From the NCBI RefSeq assembly GCF_016820575.1, contig NZ_JAEMQH010000003.1, positions 124,001 through 188,000 of the forward strand: a DNA stretch of 64,000 nucleotides. Direction: 5' to 3'. The notes under the pieces were generated by a model that worked only from the letters and a program-made list of their open reading frames with translations, was not told the origin of the DNA and made no database searches. Positions within the stretch are counted from its first letter, which is position 1. Each line of letters begins with the position of its first letter. Source of the DNA: Marinobacter sediminum. GTDB taxonomy: Bacteria; Pseudomonadota; Gammaproteobacteria; Pseudomonadales; Oleiphilaceae. The translations under genes were made by a program, and so were the position numbers. This document shows, piece by piece, positions 1 through 8,018 of the stretch.

Positions 1-182
1 TGGTGATCGAAACCACACTGGTGGTAGGAGATCAGAGCTGGCCGATTGAAATGACGTTGACCAACCGGGATTCCATGCGATTCCGGATGCTACTAGGGCG
101 CACCGCAATGGCGGGGCGCACGATGATTTACCCTGAAGCCTCTTATTTGGCCGGCGAGCCGGCGCTAAGGACCGAGAAATGA
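1..182 (+). CDS. RimK-associated ATP-dependent zinc protease family, C-terminal end (partial)
   Basis: The reading frame is open from the left edge and ends in TGA at 180-182, giving about 59 residues that end in ALRTEK. The segment RMLLGRTAM followed by a tyrosine-rich tail resembles the C-terminus of the small retropepsin-like proteins annotated as ATP-dependent zinc proteases (COG4067, RimB in Pseudomonas), which are commonly encoded next to rimK. Its stop overlaps the rimK start as ATGA, so the two are probably translationally coupled. The N-terminal part with the catalytic aspartate lies outside the window, so the assignment rests on the tail and on context. Confidence 0.6.
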   Translation, partial: VIETTLVVGDQSWPIEMTLTNRDSMRFRMLLGRTAMAGRTMIYPEASYLAGEPALRTEK

Positions 183-1087
183 GAATTGCGGTGTTATCGC
201 GCAACAAGAATCTGTATTCCACCCGCCGTCTGGTGGAGGAGGGCATCAATCGGGGTCACGACGTGCAGGTGATTGATTGCCTGCATTGCTCCATGAACAT
301 AACCTCGGCCAAGCCCCAGATCCATTACCACGAGGAAGTGCTGGAAGAGTATGACGTGGTCATTCCCCGTATTGGTGCCTCGGTTACTTTTTACGGCACG
401 GCGGTATTGCGTCAGTTTGAAATGATGGGGGTGTTTCCCCTGAACGAGTCGGTGGCCATCACCCGTTCCCGGGACAAACTGCGTTCCTTGCAGTTGCTGG
501 CCCGAAAAGGCGTGGGCATGCCGGTGACCGGCTTCGCGAACAAGCCGGATAACGTCCCCGAGCTGCTAAAAATGGTGGGTGGTGCGCCGGTGGTCATCAA
601 GCTTCTGCAAGGCACCCAGGGCATCGGTGTAGTGCTGGCAGAAACCCGTAAGGCGGCGGAAAGCGTGATAGAAGCCTTCATGGGGCTGAAAGCCGACATC
701 CTGGTTCAGGAATTCATCAAGGAGGCCGGCGGCGCCGATATCCGTTGCTTTGTCATCGGTGACAAGGTGATTGCCGCCATGAAGCGTCAGGGCGCGGAAG
801 GTGAGTTCCGGTCCAACCTGCACCGCGGTGGCAGTGCTTCACTGGTGCGTATTACGCCCCAGGAAAGACGCACAGCAATTGCCGCTGCCAAGGCCATGGG
901 CCTGAACGTGGCCGGCGTTGACCTGCTGCGGTCGAGCCGAGGGCCGCTGGTGATGGAAGTGAATTCGTCGCCGGGCCTGGAGGGGATTGAGAATGCCACC
1001 GGTAAAAACATTGCTGGCATGATCATCAACTGGACCGAAAAGAACCAGAAGCCCTGGAAAACCCGAACCAAGGGCGGGGGTGGCTGA
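179..1087 (+). CDS. rimK: RimK, ribosomal protein S6-L-glutamate ligase
   Basis: ATP-grasp ligase of 302 residues, the usual length for RimK, which adds glutamate residues to the C-terminus of ribosomal protein S6. The N-terminal pre-ATP-grasp domain covers about residues 1-95. The ATP-grasp domain follows with the glycine-rich loop [14 protein letters not shown] near residue 140 and the metal-binding [12 protein letters not shown] segment near residue 260, which is characteristic of this family. Its start overlaps the upstream protease stop by 4 nt and its end overlaps the longest form of the next gene by 8 nt, so this is one transcription unit. In Pseudomonas the RimK/RimB pair links ribosome modification to c-di-GMP signalling (established for P. 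fluorescens); the same function here is inferred. Confidence 0.93.
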   Translation: MRIAVLSRNKNLYSTRRLVEEGINRGHDVQVIDCLHCSMNITSAKPQIHYHEEVLEEYDVVIPRIGASVTFYGTAVLRQFEMMGVFPLNESVAITRSRDKLRSLQLLARKGVGMPVTGFANKPDNVPELLKMVGGAPVVIKLLQGTQGIGVVLAETRKAAESVIEAFMGLKADILVQEFIKEAGGADIRCFVIGDKVIAAMKRQGAEGEFRSNLHRGGSASLVRITPQERRTAIAAAKAMGLNVAGVDLLRSSRGPLVMEVNSSPGLEGIENATGKNIAGMIINWTEKNQKPWKTRTKGGGG

Positions 1088-2156
1088 AATGGCAGCACGC
1101 GCTCCCTTCGTTATTGCCGATTACGAAATAAAGGCCGGCACCCGGCGCACCGTGGAAGTACCGGTCGCCAAGCTGTACACCCATACGCCACTGCATATCC
1201 CGGTAGAGGTGGTGCACGGCCGTCGTGCCGGCCCGGTGCTGATGGTGTGCGGGGCAATTCACGGCGATGAAATCAACGGTGTAGAGATTGTTCGCCGCGT
1301 GTTGAAGAATTCTGCCCTGCGCCATCTGCGGGGCACCCTGGTGGCGGTTCCGATCGTGAACATCTTTGGCTTCGTGCAGCGCACCCGCTACCTGCCGGAC
1401 CGCCGGGATCTGAACCGGTGTTTTCCGGGCACCGAATCGGGCTCCCTGGGGGGGCGAATCGCTTACCTGCTGCGCACCCAGATCATGGAAAACGTGTCTC
1501 ACATCATCGACCTGCACACCGGTGCGATTCATCGCTTCAATCTGCCCCAGATTCGGGCCGAGCTGAAGAACCCGGAAACTACCCGCATGGCCGAGGCTTT
1601 TGGTGCACCGATCATCATCAACGCCGGCCTTCGGGAGGGCAGCCTGCGGGCCTACGCCGATTCCCAGGACATTCCGGTCATCACCTTTGAGGGCGGTGAA
1701 GCCCTGAGGTTCGATGAGGTGGTTATCTCCAGCGGCGTGAAAGGCGTGATTCGTGTGATGCGGGAGCTGGAAATGATTCCGGCCAAGAAAGGCCCCGGTG
1801 CGCCGAAAACGCCTTCGGAAACCGCCGCCAACTCCCAGTGGGTGCGCACGGATATCGACGGCATCATGCGCCCGGTGGCGAGGTTGGGGCAACGGGTCCG
1901 CAAAGGCCAGAAGCTGGCGATGGTGGCCGACCCGTTTGGCGAGTCTGAAAATGCGGTGCTGTCACCCTGTTCCGGCATCGTTATCTGTGTGAACAACCTG
2001 CCGCTGGTGAACGAGGGCGAGGCGATTTACCACATCGCACGCTTCGATGAGCTGGGTGAGGCCGAGGCTGCCATGAAGCATTTCCGCAGCAGCTATGAGT
2101 CCGATCTGGCCGATGACGTGGTGCCGGTGCACCCGTGGGACGAAAACCAGAAATGA
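1080..2156 (+). CDS. M14-family succinylglutamate desuccinylase/aspartoacylase-like deacylase
   Basis: Zinc-dependent deacylase or carboxypeptidase-like protein of about 355-358 residues. The zinc-binding HGDE motif is at about residues 61-64 and the third ligand lies in IIDLHTG near residue 145. The C-terminal third ([18 protein letters not shown]) looks like the small beta-barrel of the AstE/aspartoacylase family. The longest start is GTG at 1080, overlapping rimK by 8 nt; ATG at 1089 directly after the rimK stop is an equally plausible start. The substrate cannot be read from sequence. Because the gene is coupled to rimK, removal of glutamyl groups or processing of an N-acyl amino acid is possible, but this is inference. 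Confidence 0.85.
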   Translation: MAEMAARAPFVIADYEIKAGTRRTVEVPVAKLYTHTPLHIPVEVVHGRRAGPVLMVCGAIHGDEINGVEIVRRVLKNSALRHLRGTLVAVPIVNIFGFVQRTRYLPDRRDLNRCFPGTESGSLGGRIAYLLRTQIMENVSHIIDLHTGAIHRFNLPQIRAELKNPETTRMAEAFGAPIIINAGLREGSLRAYADSQDIPVITFEGGEALRFDEVVISSGVKGVIRVMRELEMIPAKKGPGAPKTPSETAANSQWVRTDIDGIMRPVARLGQRVRKGQKLAMVADPFGESENAVLSPCSGIVICVNNLPLVNEGEAIYHIARFDELGEAEAAMKHFRSSYESDLADDVVPVHPWDENQK

Positions 2157-2169
2157 CGGGAGGCTAGTG

Positions 2170-2595
2170 ATGATCTGGGACCAGACATTTATTGACCTGG
2201 AGCCTCTGCCGAGAGGGTTCCACCTGGTAACCAATGAAGTTCTGGCCCGGGCGCCCAATCTGAGCAACTGCGAGGTTGGGCTGCTGCATCTGTTTATCCA
2301 GCACACCTCGGCATCGCTGGCGGTTAATGAAAATGCCGATCCGGACGTCCGCGGCGATCTGGAGCGGCATTTCAACGTCATGGTTCCCGAGAATGCGCCC
2401 CACTATCAGCATGTGATGGAAGGGGCGGATGACATGCCGGCCCACATCAAAAGTATCCTCATCGGCCCCTCCCTGACCCTGCCGGTTAACCATGGCAGGC
2501 TGGCCATGGGCACCTGGCAAGGCATCTATCTGTGCGAACATCGGGACCACGCCGGTGGCCGTCGCCTGGTCGCAACCCTTCAGGGACGATGGTAA
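2170..2595 (+). CDS. YjbQ family protein (UPF0047)
   Basis: Protein of 141 residues with the conserved YjbQ features: QHTSASLAVNENADPDVR near residues 40-60, DDMPAHIKS near 85, and GTWQGIYLCEHRD near 118. Family members have weak thiamine-phosphate synthase activity but their main role is not settled. ATG at 2170 is chosen because GGGAGG lies at 2158-2163, 6 nt upstream; the longer open frame has no such site. The gene starts 13 nt after the M14-type gene, so it is probably the last gene of the rimK transcription unit. Confidence 0.85.
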   Translation: MIWDQTFIDLEPLPRGFHLVTNEVLARAPNLSNCEVGLLHLFIQHTSASLAVNENADPDVRGDLERHFNVMVPENAPHYQHVMEGADDMPAHIKSILIGPSLTLPVNHGRLAMGTWQGIYLCEHRDHAGGRRLVATLQGRW

Positions 2596-2656
2596 ATCCC
2601 CAGCCCGGCGATCTAACCTTCTGAAAACGCTAAACCGTTCTACACTGAGTGTGGGC

Positions 2657-2700
2657 TTCCACCCATTGCCTGAAAATCATGGGTGGAAATTCACCCATTT
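2657..2700 (+). promoter_or_regulatory. Palindromic candidate upstream activating site for the TRAP genes
   Basis: A perfect 10-bp inverted repeat, TTCCACCCAT (2657-2666) and ATGGGTGGAA (2679-2688), is followed by a third related copy TTCACCCATTTG (2690-2701). It lies about 75-105 bp upstream of a sigma-54-like -24/-12 element, the normal distance for an enhancer bound by an activator such as the DctD-like protein encoded at 8015. An alternative reading is a terminator stem for the yjbQ-like gene, but no T tract directly follows. Confidence 0.5.
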
Positions 2701-2760
2701 GTAAGCAGGGAAAGCCCGATTTTTTTATTAGGATATTGGTTTTAAAGTGTTTTTTTGAGT

Positions 2761-2776
2761 TGGTCTGCTCCTTGCT
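2761..2776 (+). promoter_or_regulatory. Candidate sigma-54 promoter (-24/-12)
   Basis: TGGTCTGCTCCTTGCT has the GG at 2762-2763 and GC at 2774-2775, exactly 12 bp apart, with the TTGC of the -12 box intact. It matches the consensus TGGCACGN4TTGCW except in the CAC part. Transcription would begin near 2787, giving a leader of roughly 70 nt before the ATG at 2855. Confidence 0.6.
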
Positions 2777-2854
2777 GACAATTGTTGAGCCGTTGGTGTT
2801 TCTGATGGCTCGTACAAGCACCCAACAAACAAAATGAAACGGGGAGCATCCTCT

Positions 2855-3832
2855 ATGAAAACCCAAGCCATTATGGCGGCAGCTTTCGCCTCCACTCTCG
2901 TTGTTGCAAGCCCTGCCAGCGCACAGGATCGTGAAGGCTGGCCTGACAACTTTACGGTAGGCACTGCGAGCCAGGGCGGCACTTACTTCGCTTACGGTTC
3001 CGGCTGGGCCAACTTCGTGGCCGAAAACCTGGGCGTGTCTGGTGGTGCTGAAATCACCGGTGGTCCGATGCAGAACATGGCACTGGTTCACACCGGTGAT
3101 CTGCAGTTTGGTCTTACCACCATGGGCCCGGCCCGGGAATCGATGGATGGCAACAGCCCGCTTGCTCCGGGTATGAAGATGGACAACGTTTGCGCCATGT
3201 TCCCCATGTATGAGACGCCGTTCTCGGTGACAGCCCTGTCCAGCTCCGGCATCACCACCATCGCCGACATTCCGGCAGGCGCCACCATCGGTTTCGGCCC
3301 GGCCGGCTCCACATCAGACACCTACTTTCCGCGCATGATGGAAACCTTGGGCGTCGACTTTGAGCGCCGTAACGGTAGCTGGTCTGACTTGGGTGGTCAG
3401 CTTCAGGACGGCCTGATCGACGTGGTTGCCTTCGCCGCAGGGATTCCGATTCCCGCCGTGAGCCAGTTGGAAGTCCAGGCCGATGTGAACATCATTGAGA
3501 TGACTGATGCCGAAGCCAAGACTATTACTGATAACTATCCGGTAGCCGAGTTCGTTATTCCGGCCGGCACTTACCAGTCCCTGGACAAGCCGTCGCGTGT
3601 GGTATCCATGTGGAACTTCGCCATGGTGAACTGCGACATGCCGGAAAGCATGGTGTATGAAATTACCAAGCTGACCATGGAGAACAACGACAAGATGGTC
3701 TCCATCCACAAGGCAGCCCGCAATTCTGTTGCAGAAAACTATAGCAAAAACAATGTCCTGCCCTGGCATCCAGGCGCGGCTCGTTGGTTTAACGAAAACG
3801 GTTACACGATCGAAGCTAGCATGATCAAGTAA
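2855..3832 (+). CDS. TAXI-family TRAP transporter substrate-binding protein
   Basis: Periplasmic binding protein of 325 residues. The signal peptide MKTQAIMAAAFASTLVVASP ends near ASAQ-D. After it comes the TAXI-family opening FTVGTASQGGTYFAYGSGWA, then ITGGPMQNMALVHTGDLQFG, both typical of these proteins. It delivers an organic-acid or amino-acid-like solute to the TRAP permease encoded next. ATG at 2855 is preferred over ATG at 2834 because GGGGAG lies at 2841-2846 and because the shorter form gives a clean signal peptide. Expression is probably from the sigma-54-like promoter at 2761. Confidence 0.92.
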   Translation: MKTQAIMAAAFASTLVVASPASAQDREGWPDNFTVGTASQGGTYFAYGSGWANFVAENLGVSGGAEITGGPMQNMALVHTGDLQFGLTTMGPARESMDGNSPLAPGMKMDNVCAMFPMYETPFSVTALSSSGITTIADIPAGATIGFGPAGSTSDTYFPRMMETLGVDFERRNGSWSDLGGQLQDGLIDVVAFAAGIPIPAVSQLEVQADVNIIEMTDAEAKTITDNYPVAEFVIPAGTYQSLDKPSRVVSMWNFAMVNCDMPESMVYEITKLTMENNDKMVSIHKAARNSVAENYSKNNVLPWHPGAARWFNENGYTIEASMIK

Positions 3833-3846
3833 TCGCCGGATGTACG

Positions 3847-3895
3847 TCGGGGGCCGGTCATCGCCCCCGATGCCTAGCCGGGTTCCCTTCCGGCT
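3847..3895 (+). terminator. Two hairpins between binding-protein and permease genes
   Basis: TCGGGGGC (3847-3854) pairs perfectly with GCCCCCGA (3863-3870), and AGCCGG (3876-3881) with CCGGCT (3890-3895). Neither has a strong T tract; the second is followed by ACCTTTGTTT. Such stems typically stabilise the upstream binding-protein mRNA or cause partial termination, so that binding protein exceeds permease. Confidence 0.5.
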
Positions 3896-3925
3896 ACCTT
3901 TGTTTAACTGTCCTTAGGTCGCCCC

Positions 3926-6106
3926 ATGTCCACCAACTCCCAACACCAAGAGTCGTCTGTGGCCCTGCCCGATGATGACCATATGCTCGCGCACAACGTC
4001 GACGAAGAACCCATTGAAGGTAATCGTCGGATGTTTGAGGGCGGCATGCTCAAGTTTGTGGCGTTACTCGCCATTGCCTATTCGTCGTTTCATCTTTACA
4101 CCCTGAATATTGCGCCGCTGGAAACCTGGTCGTACCGGATCATCCATGTGGCTGGAGCCCTGGTGCTGGGCTTTATCCTGTTTGCGGGTGCTCGTTTTGT
4201 TTCTGCTGAAGAGGGCGAGGCCCGGCACCGTTGGACCACCTGGGTCGGTGCGGTCGCCATGCTACCGGCGCTCTATGCGCTGTATCAGACTTTCGCGTTT
4301 TACCAGCAGGTTCAAGGCGGCGCCATGCGGATTCCGGTTGAACTGGAGACCTGGCATTTTGGCTGGCCGCTGCTGGCTGCGACCGCCGCCGGTATTGTCA
4401 TGAGCTGGTTCCATCAGCGCCAACGGTCCCGTTTCAGCGTGCCGGACCTGACCCTGGCAATTTGCTCCGTTGCGGTGGCCGGCTACTTCCTGATGGCCTA
4501 TAACACGAATATGCGGATGTCCACGGGCACCTCTTTTGCGCCCATTGGTATTTCTTTCGCGGCCGTGGCAGGCACAGCCCTGATCATGGAGCTGACGCGC
4601 CGGTTGGCCGGTATGGCTCTGGTGGTTATCGCGATTGTTTTTCTGGTTTACGTTTTTGCGGGCCCCTACCTGCCAGGTTTCCTGGGTTACCCAGGCTTGT
4701 CGGTTCAGCGCTTCTTCAGTCAGGTCTATACCGATGCCGGTATTCTTGGGCCGACCACCGCGGTGTCTTCCACTTACATTATTCTGTTCATCGTCTTCGC
4801 GGCCTTCTTGCAGGCCTCCAAGGTGGGTGACTACTTCGTCAACTTTGCCTTCGCGGCCGCCGGCCGTTCCCGGGGTGGTCCCGCCAAGGTGTCTATTTTT
4901 GCCTCCGGTTTGATGGGCATGATTAACGGCACCAGTGCCGGTAACGTGGTGTCGACCGGCTCGCTGACCATTCCGCTGATGAAAAAGGTCGGCTACAGCA
5001 AGCAATCTGCAGGCGCGGTTGAAGCTGCGGCTTCCACCGGTGGCCAGATCATGCCGCCGATCATGGGCGCCGGCGCGTTCATCATGGCCGAGATCACCGG
5101 TATTCCCTATTCGGAAATCGCCATTGCGGCGATCATTCCGGCGATTCTGTACTTCGCGTCTGTTTATTTCATGGTCGATTTTGAAGCTGCGAAGACCGGC
5201 ATGCGCGGAATGCGCGAAGACGAGCTGCCAAACCTGAAGAGACTGGCCAAGCAGGCTTACCTGTTCATTCCTATTGTGATCCTGATAGTGGCTCTGTTCA
5301 TCGGCTACTCGGTGATTCGGGCTGGTACTCTGGCCACGGTGTCTGCTGCGGTTGTGAGCTGGCTGTCTCCCAATAAGATGGGTATCCGATCGATTCTGCA
5401 CGCGCTTGAAATTGCCTCGTACATGGCCATTCAGATTATCGTGGTGTGTGCCGCCGCAGGCGTCATTGTCGGAGTGATCTCGCTGACTGGCGTCGGTGCG
5501 CGTTTCTCAGTTCTGTTGTTGGATGTGGCCGAGGCCAGTCAGTTGCTGGCCCTGGTTTTTGCGATGTTCATTTCCATTCTGCTGGGCATGGGCATGCCGA
5601 CCACGGCCGCCTACGCGGTGGCCGCTTCGGTGGTGGCTCCGGGTCTGGTGCAGTTGGGCATTGAGCCGCTGACCGCGCACTTCTTCGTGTTCTACTTTGC
5701 CGTGGTGTCGGCGATTACCCCGCCGGTGGCTTTGGCCTCCTATGCGGCGGCGGGTATTTCCGGTGCCAATGCTATGGAAACGTCAGTCGCTTCGTTCAGG
5801 ATTGGTATTGCCGCCTTCATTGTGCCGTTCATGTTCTTCTATAACAGTGCTTTGTTGATGGACGCCGGCTGGTTCGAGATTGCCCGCGCGCTGATCACCG
5901 CAACTTTTGGTGTGTACATGCTGTCGGGTGGTGTCCTGGGTTGGTTTGCCAATATCTCGGCATCCTGGCTCACCCGGATTCTGCTCATCGGTGCCGCACT
6001 GATGATGATCGAGGGTGGTTTGTGGACCGATCTTGGCGGAATCGGCTTGGCGGTTATTTCCTTCCTGATCCAGCGCGAGCGTAAACACGGGCTTGCTACG
6101 GCCTAG
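3926..6106 (+). CDS. Fused TRAP transporter permease (DctQ-DctM type, TAXI family)
   Basis: Integral membrane protein of 726 residues, the size of fused 4TM+12TM TRAP permeases. A hydrophilic N-terminus of about 35 residues is followed by hydrophobic helices of the small (DctQ-like) part and then the large DctM-like part. The conserved GLMGMINGTSAGNVVSTGS region lies near residues 330-348, VEAAASTGGQIMPPIMGAGA near 366-385, and MGMPTTAAYAVAA in the C-terminal half. It uses an ion gradient to import the solute bound by the TAXI protein encoded 93 nt upstream. The first 12 codons (MSTNSQHQESSV) are a normal ATG start. Confidence 0.93.
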   Translation: MSTNSQHQESSVALPDDDHMLAHNVDEEPIEGNRRMFEGGMLKFVALLAIAYSSFHLYTLNIAPLETWSYRIIHVAGALVLGFILFAGARFVSAEEGEARHRWTTWVGAVAMLPALYALYQTFAFYQQVQGGAMRIPVELETWHFGWPLLAATAAGIVMSWFHQRQRSRFSVPDLTLAICSVAVAGYFLMAYNTNMRMSTGTSFAPIGISFAAVAGTALIMELTRRLAGMALVVIAIVFLVYVFAGPYLPGFLGYPGLSVQRFFSQVYTDAGILGPTTAVSSTYIILFIVFAAFLQASKVGDYFVNFAFAAAGRSRGGPAKVSIFASGLMGMINGTSAGNVVSTGSLTIPLMKKVGYSKQSAGAVEAAASTGGQIMPPIMGAGAFIMAEITGIPYSEIAIAAIIPAILYFASVYFMVDFEAAKTGMRGMREDELPNLKRLAKQAYLFIPIVILIVALFIGYSVIRAGTLATVSAAVVSWLSPNKMGIRSILHALEIASYMAIQIIVVCAAAGVIVGVISLTGVGARFSVLLLDVAEASQLLALVFAMFISILLGMGMPTTAAYAVAASVVAPGLVQLGIEPLTAHFFVFYFAVVSAITPPVALASYAAAGISGANAMETSVASFRIGIAAFIVPFMFFYNSALLMDAGWFEIARALITATFGVYMLSGGVLGWFANISASWLTRILLIGAALMMIEGGLWTDLGGIGLAVISFLIQRERKHGLATA

Positions 6107-6123
6107 GGTTTGGCTGGCTGGGG

Positions 6124-6188
6124 GCCGGGCTGCTGCACTCACATGCAGTTGCCCGGCTTGCCGCCGGGCGTTAGGCTAGCGGTTTTTT
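6124..6188 (+). terminator. Hairpins and T tract after the TRAP permease
   Basis: GCCGGGC (6124-6130) pairs with GCCCGGC (6151-6157), with an inner CTGCA/TGCAG pair. Downstream a short GCCGC/GCGG stem ends in TTTTTT at about 6183-6188. This could terminate the transporter transcript before the kinase gene, at least partly. Confidence 0.4.
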
Positions 6189-6203
6189 CGGGATTCGGGG
6201 TCT

Positions 6204-8018
6204 ATGTCCTACCGGGTTGGTATCGTTGTTGTGCTTGGCCTCACCCTGGTGCTGTCCTGGGTACTGGGGGGCTGGGTTGGCTATCGACAGGTGGAACAGG
6301 AAAGCCTGGAGGAATCCTTTCGCTATCGCCAGCTGGTGGCCAATGAGCTAAACCGCTACCTGCCGATCCCCGAACTGATGGCCGAGCACCCGCTGCTGGA
6401 AGAGGCACTGCGCCAACCCGACAACCCGGAGCTGATTCTGCTGGCCAACGAGGAAATGCAGCGAATGGCGACCATTGTCGGCAGTTCCGATGTCTACCTG
6501 ATGGACACCTCCGGCCTGACCATCGCCGCCAACAACTACCAGCAGAACGACAGTTTTGTCGGTCGCAACTTTTCCTTTCGTCCGTACTTCTCCGAGGCCG
6601 TGGCCACCGGTGATTCCGCGGTCTATTTTGCCCTTGGGCTGATGTCTGGGGTGCGCGGCCTGTATTTCTCCCATCCTATCCGGGGACCGGAAGGCAAGGT
6701 TCTGGGTGTGATTGCGGTGAAGGTCCTGGTGCACGAGCTGGAATCCCAGTGGCACCGGCCGGCGTCTTTGACTGAGGCCGAGATGGTGGTGCTCGATCCG
6801 TCGGGAATCAGCTTTCTGGCCAGTAAGTCACGCTGGCTTTACCGGGATTTCCAGCCCGATTCGGATGCCGAGCTGGGGGCCGCTGCCCGCCAACGTTACC
6901 CCAACCGTGACCTGGCGCCGATCCAGTTTCAACAGTTGGGACGGCCGTGGGGGCTGTCCGAACAATCCAGCAAAATCAGGATCCTCGGGGATGGGCAAAA
7001 GGGGGACTACCTCAGTGTCCGCACGGCGCTACCTCGACTGGATTGGACCCTGCAGGTGATGGTCAGTACTCAGTTCGTAGTCTGGATGCGGCTGGCCTTC
7101 GTGGGTGGCGGTCTGGCGGTGTTCTTCGGGGGGCTGCTGACCTGGCTGTATCTGCGCGAACGCTACCGTCGGGAGGCGGAACTGGCGCTGCGGGGCGAGC
7201 AACTGGAGCGCAGCGTGGCCGAGCGTACGGTGGATCTGGAGCGCTCCAACGAAAAGCTGCTGGAGGAAATCCAGGAGCGGGAACGCACCCAGACCGAGCT
7301 CCGGGAAACCCAGCAAGAGCTGATTCAGGCGGCCAAGCTGGCGGTTCTAGGGCAGATGTCGGCGGGCTTGAACCATGAAATGAACCAGCCGTTGACCGCC
7401 ATTCAGACCTACGCCCGCAACAGTCGCAAATTTCTGGACAAGGGCGCCACCGAGATGGTGGATGCCAACCTGCGAGAGATCGTCACTCTGTGTGACAAGA
7501 TGTCCGAGCTGACCCGGCAGTTCAAGGTGTTTGCCCGCAAGTCCGAAGGCCCGCCGTCGGTGGTGGATCTGTGCCAGCCCATTGATGCTGCACTCAAGAT
7601 CATCAAGGCCCAGACCAGCAGTGGCGGTGTAGACATCCATTGGCATCGGCCGGAGCAGGTGGTTTTGTGCCACGGCGACCTGATCCGCATCGAACAAGTG
7701 ATGGTTAACCTCCTGGCCAACGCGGTGCAGGCGGTTGAAGACCGGGAGCAACCCCGGATCAGCATCGATATCAAGGATCAGGGCGAGCATTGGCAATGTG
7801 TGGTGCGCGATAACGGTTCCGGTTTGCCCGGTAACAGCGAGCAGATCTTTGAACCCTTCTTCACCACCAAATCGGTCAAGCAGGGGCTTGGGCTCGGTTT
7901 GTCCATCTCGCGCCAGATTGTTGATGCCCTGGGTGGTCGGTTGACCGGGCACAACCGGACCGATGGCCCTGGCGCGGAGTTTGTGTTGACCCTGAAAAAA
8001 CGGGAGACCATGGAATGA
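6204..8018 (+). CDS. DctB-like sensor histidine kinase
   Basis: Membrane kinase of 604 residues. A first membrane helix (about residues 5-25) is followed by a periplasmic Cache-type sensor region of about 260 residues, with YLMDTSGLTIAANNY and FVGRNFSFRPYF typical of DctB dicarboxylate sensors. A second helix lies near 295-315, then a coiled coil rich in E, R and Q. The HisKA box is GLNHEMNQPLTAIQTYARNS with phosphorylated His391. The catalytic domain has N, G1 (DNGSGLP) and G2 (GLGLGLSISRQIV) boxes. Its stop overlaps the regulator start as ATGA. Next to a TRAP transporter, it most likely senses that transporter's substrate. Confidence 0.9.
   Translation: MSYRVGIVVVLGLTLVLSWVLGGWVGYRQVEQESLEESFRYRQLVANELNRYLPIPELMAEHPLLEEALRQPDNPELILLANEEMQRMATIVGSSDVYLMDTSGLTIAANNYQQNDSFVGRNFSFRPYFSEAVATGDSAVYFALGLMSGVRGLYFSHPIRGPEGKVLGVIAVKVLVHELESQWHRPASLTEAEMVVLDPSGISFLASKSRWLYRDFQPDSDAELGAAARQRYPNRDLAPIQFQQLGRPWGLSEQSSKIRILGDGQKGDYLSVRTALPRLDWTLQVMVSTQFVVWMRLAFVGGGLAVFFGGLLTWLYLRERYRREAELALRGEQLERSVAERTVDLERSNEKLLEEIQERERTQTELRETQQELIQAAKLAVLGQMSAGLNHEMNQPLTAIQTYARNSRKFLDKGATEMVDANLREIVTLCDKMSELTRQFKVFARKSEGPPSVVDLCQPIDAALKIIKAQTSSGGVDIHWHRPEQVVLCHGDLIRIEQVMVNLLANAVQAVEDREQPRISIDIKDQGEHWQCVVRDNGSGLPGNSEQIFEPFFTTKSVKQGLGLGLSISRQIVDALGGRLTGHNRTDGPGAEFVLTLKKRETME

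Noticed and set aside
2641..2750. Rho-independent terminator after the yjbQ-like gene
   Set aside because: The 10-bp palindrome is followed by more than 20 bases before any T tract, and its position fits an enhancer site better.
4262..5401. Minus-strand frame of 379 codons
   Set aside because: Antisense to the TRAP permease; it is composed of residues typical of complemented hydrophobic codons (N, R, H, Q).
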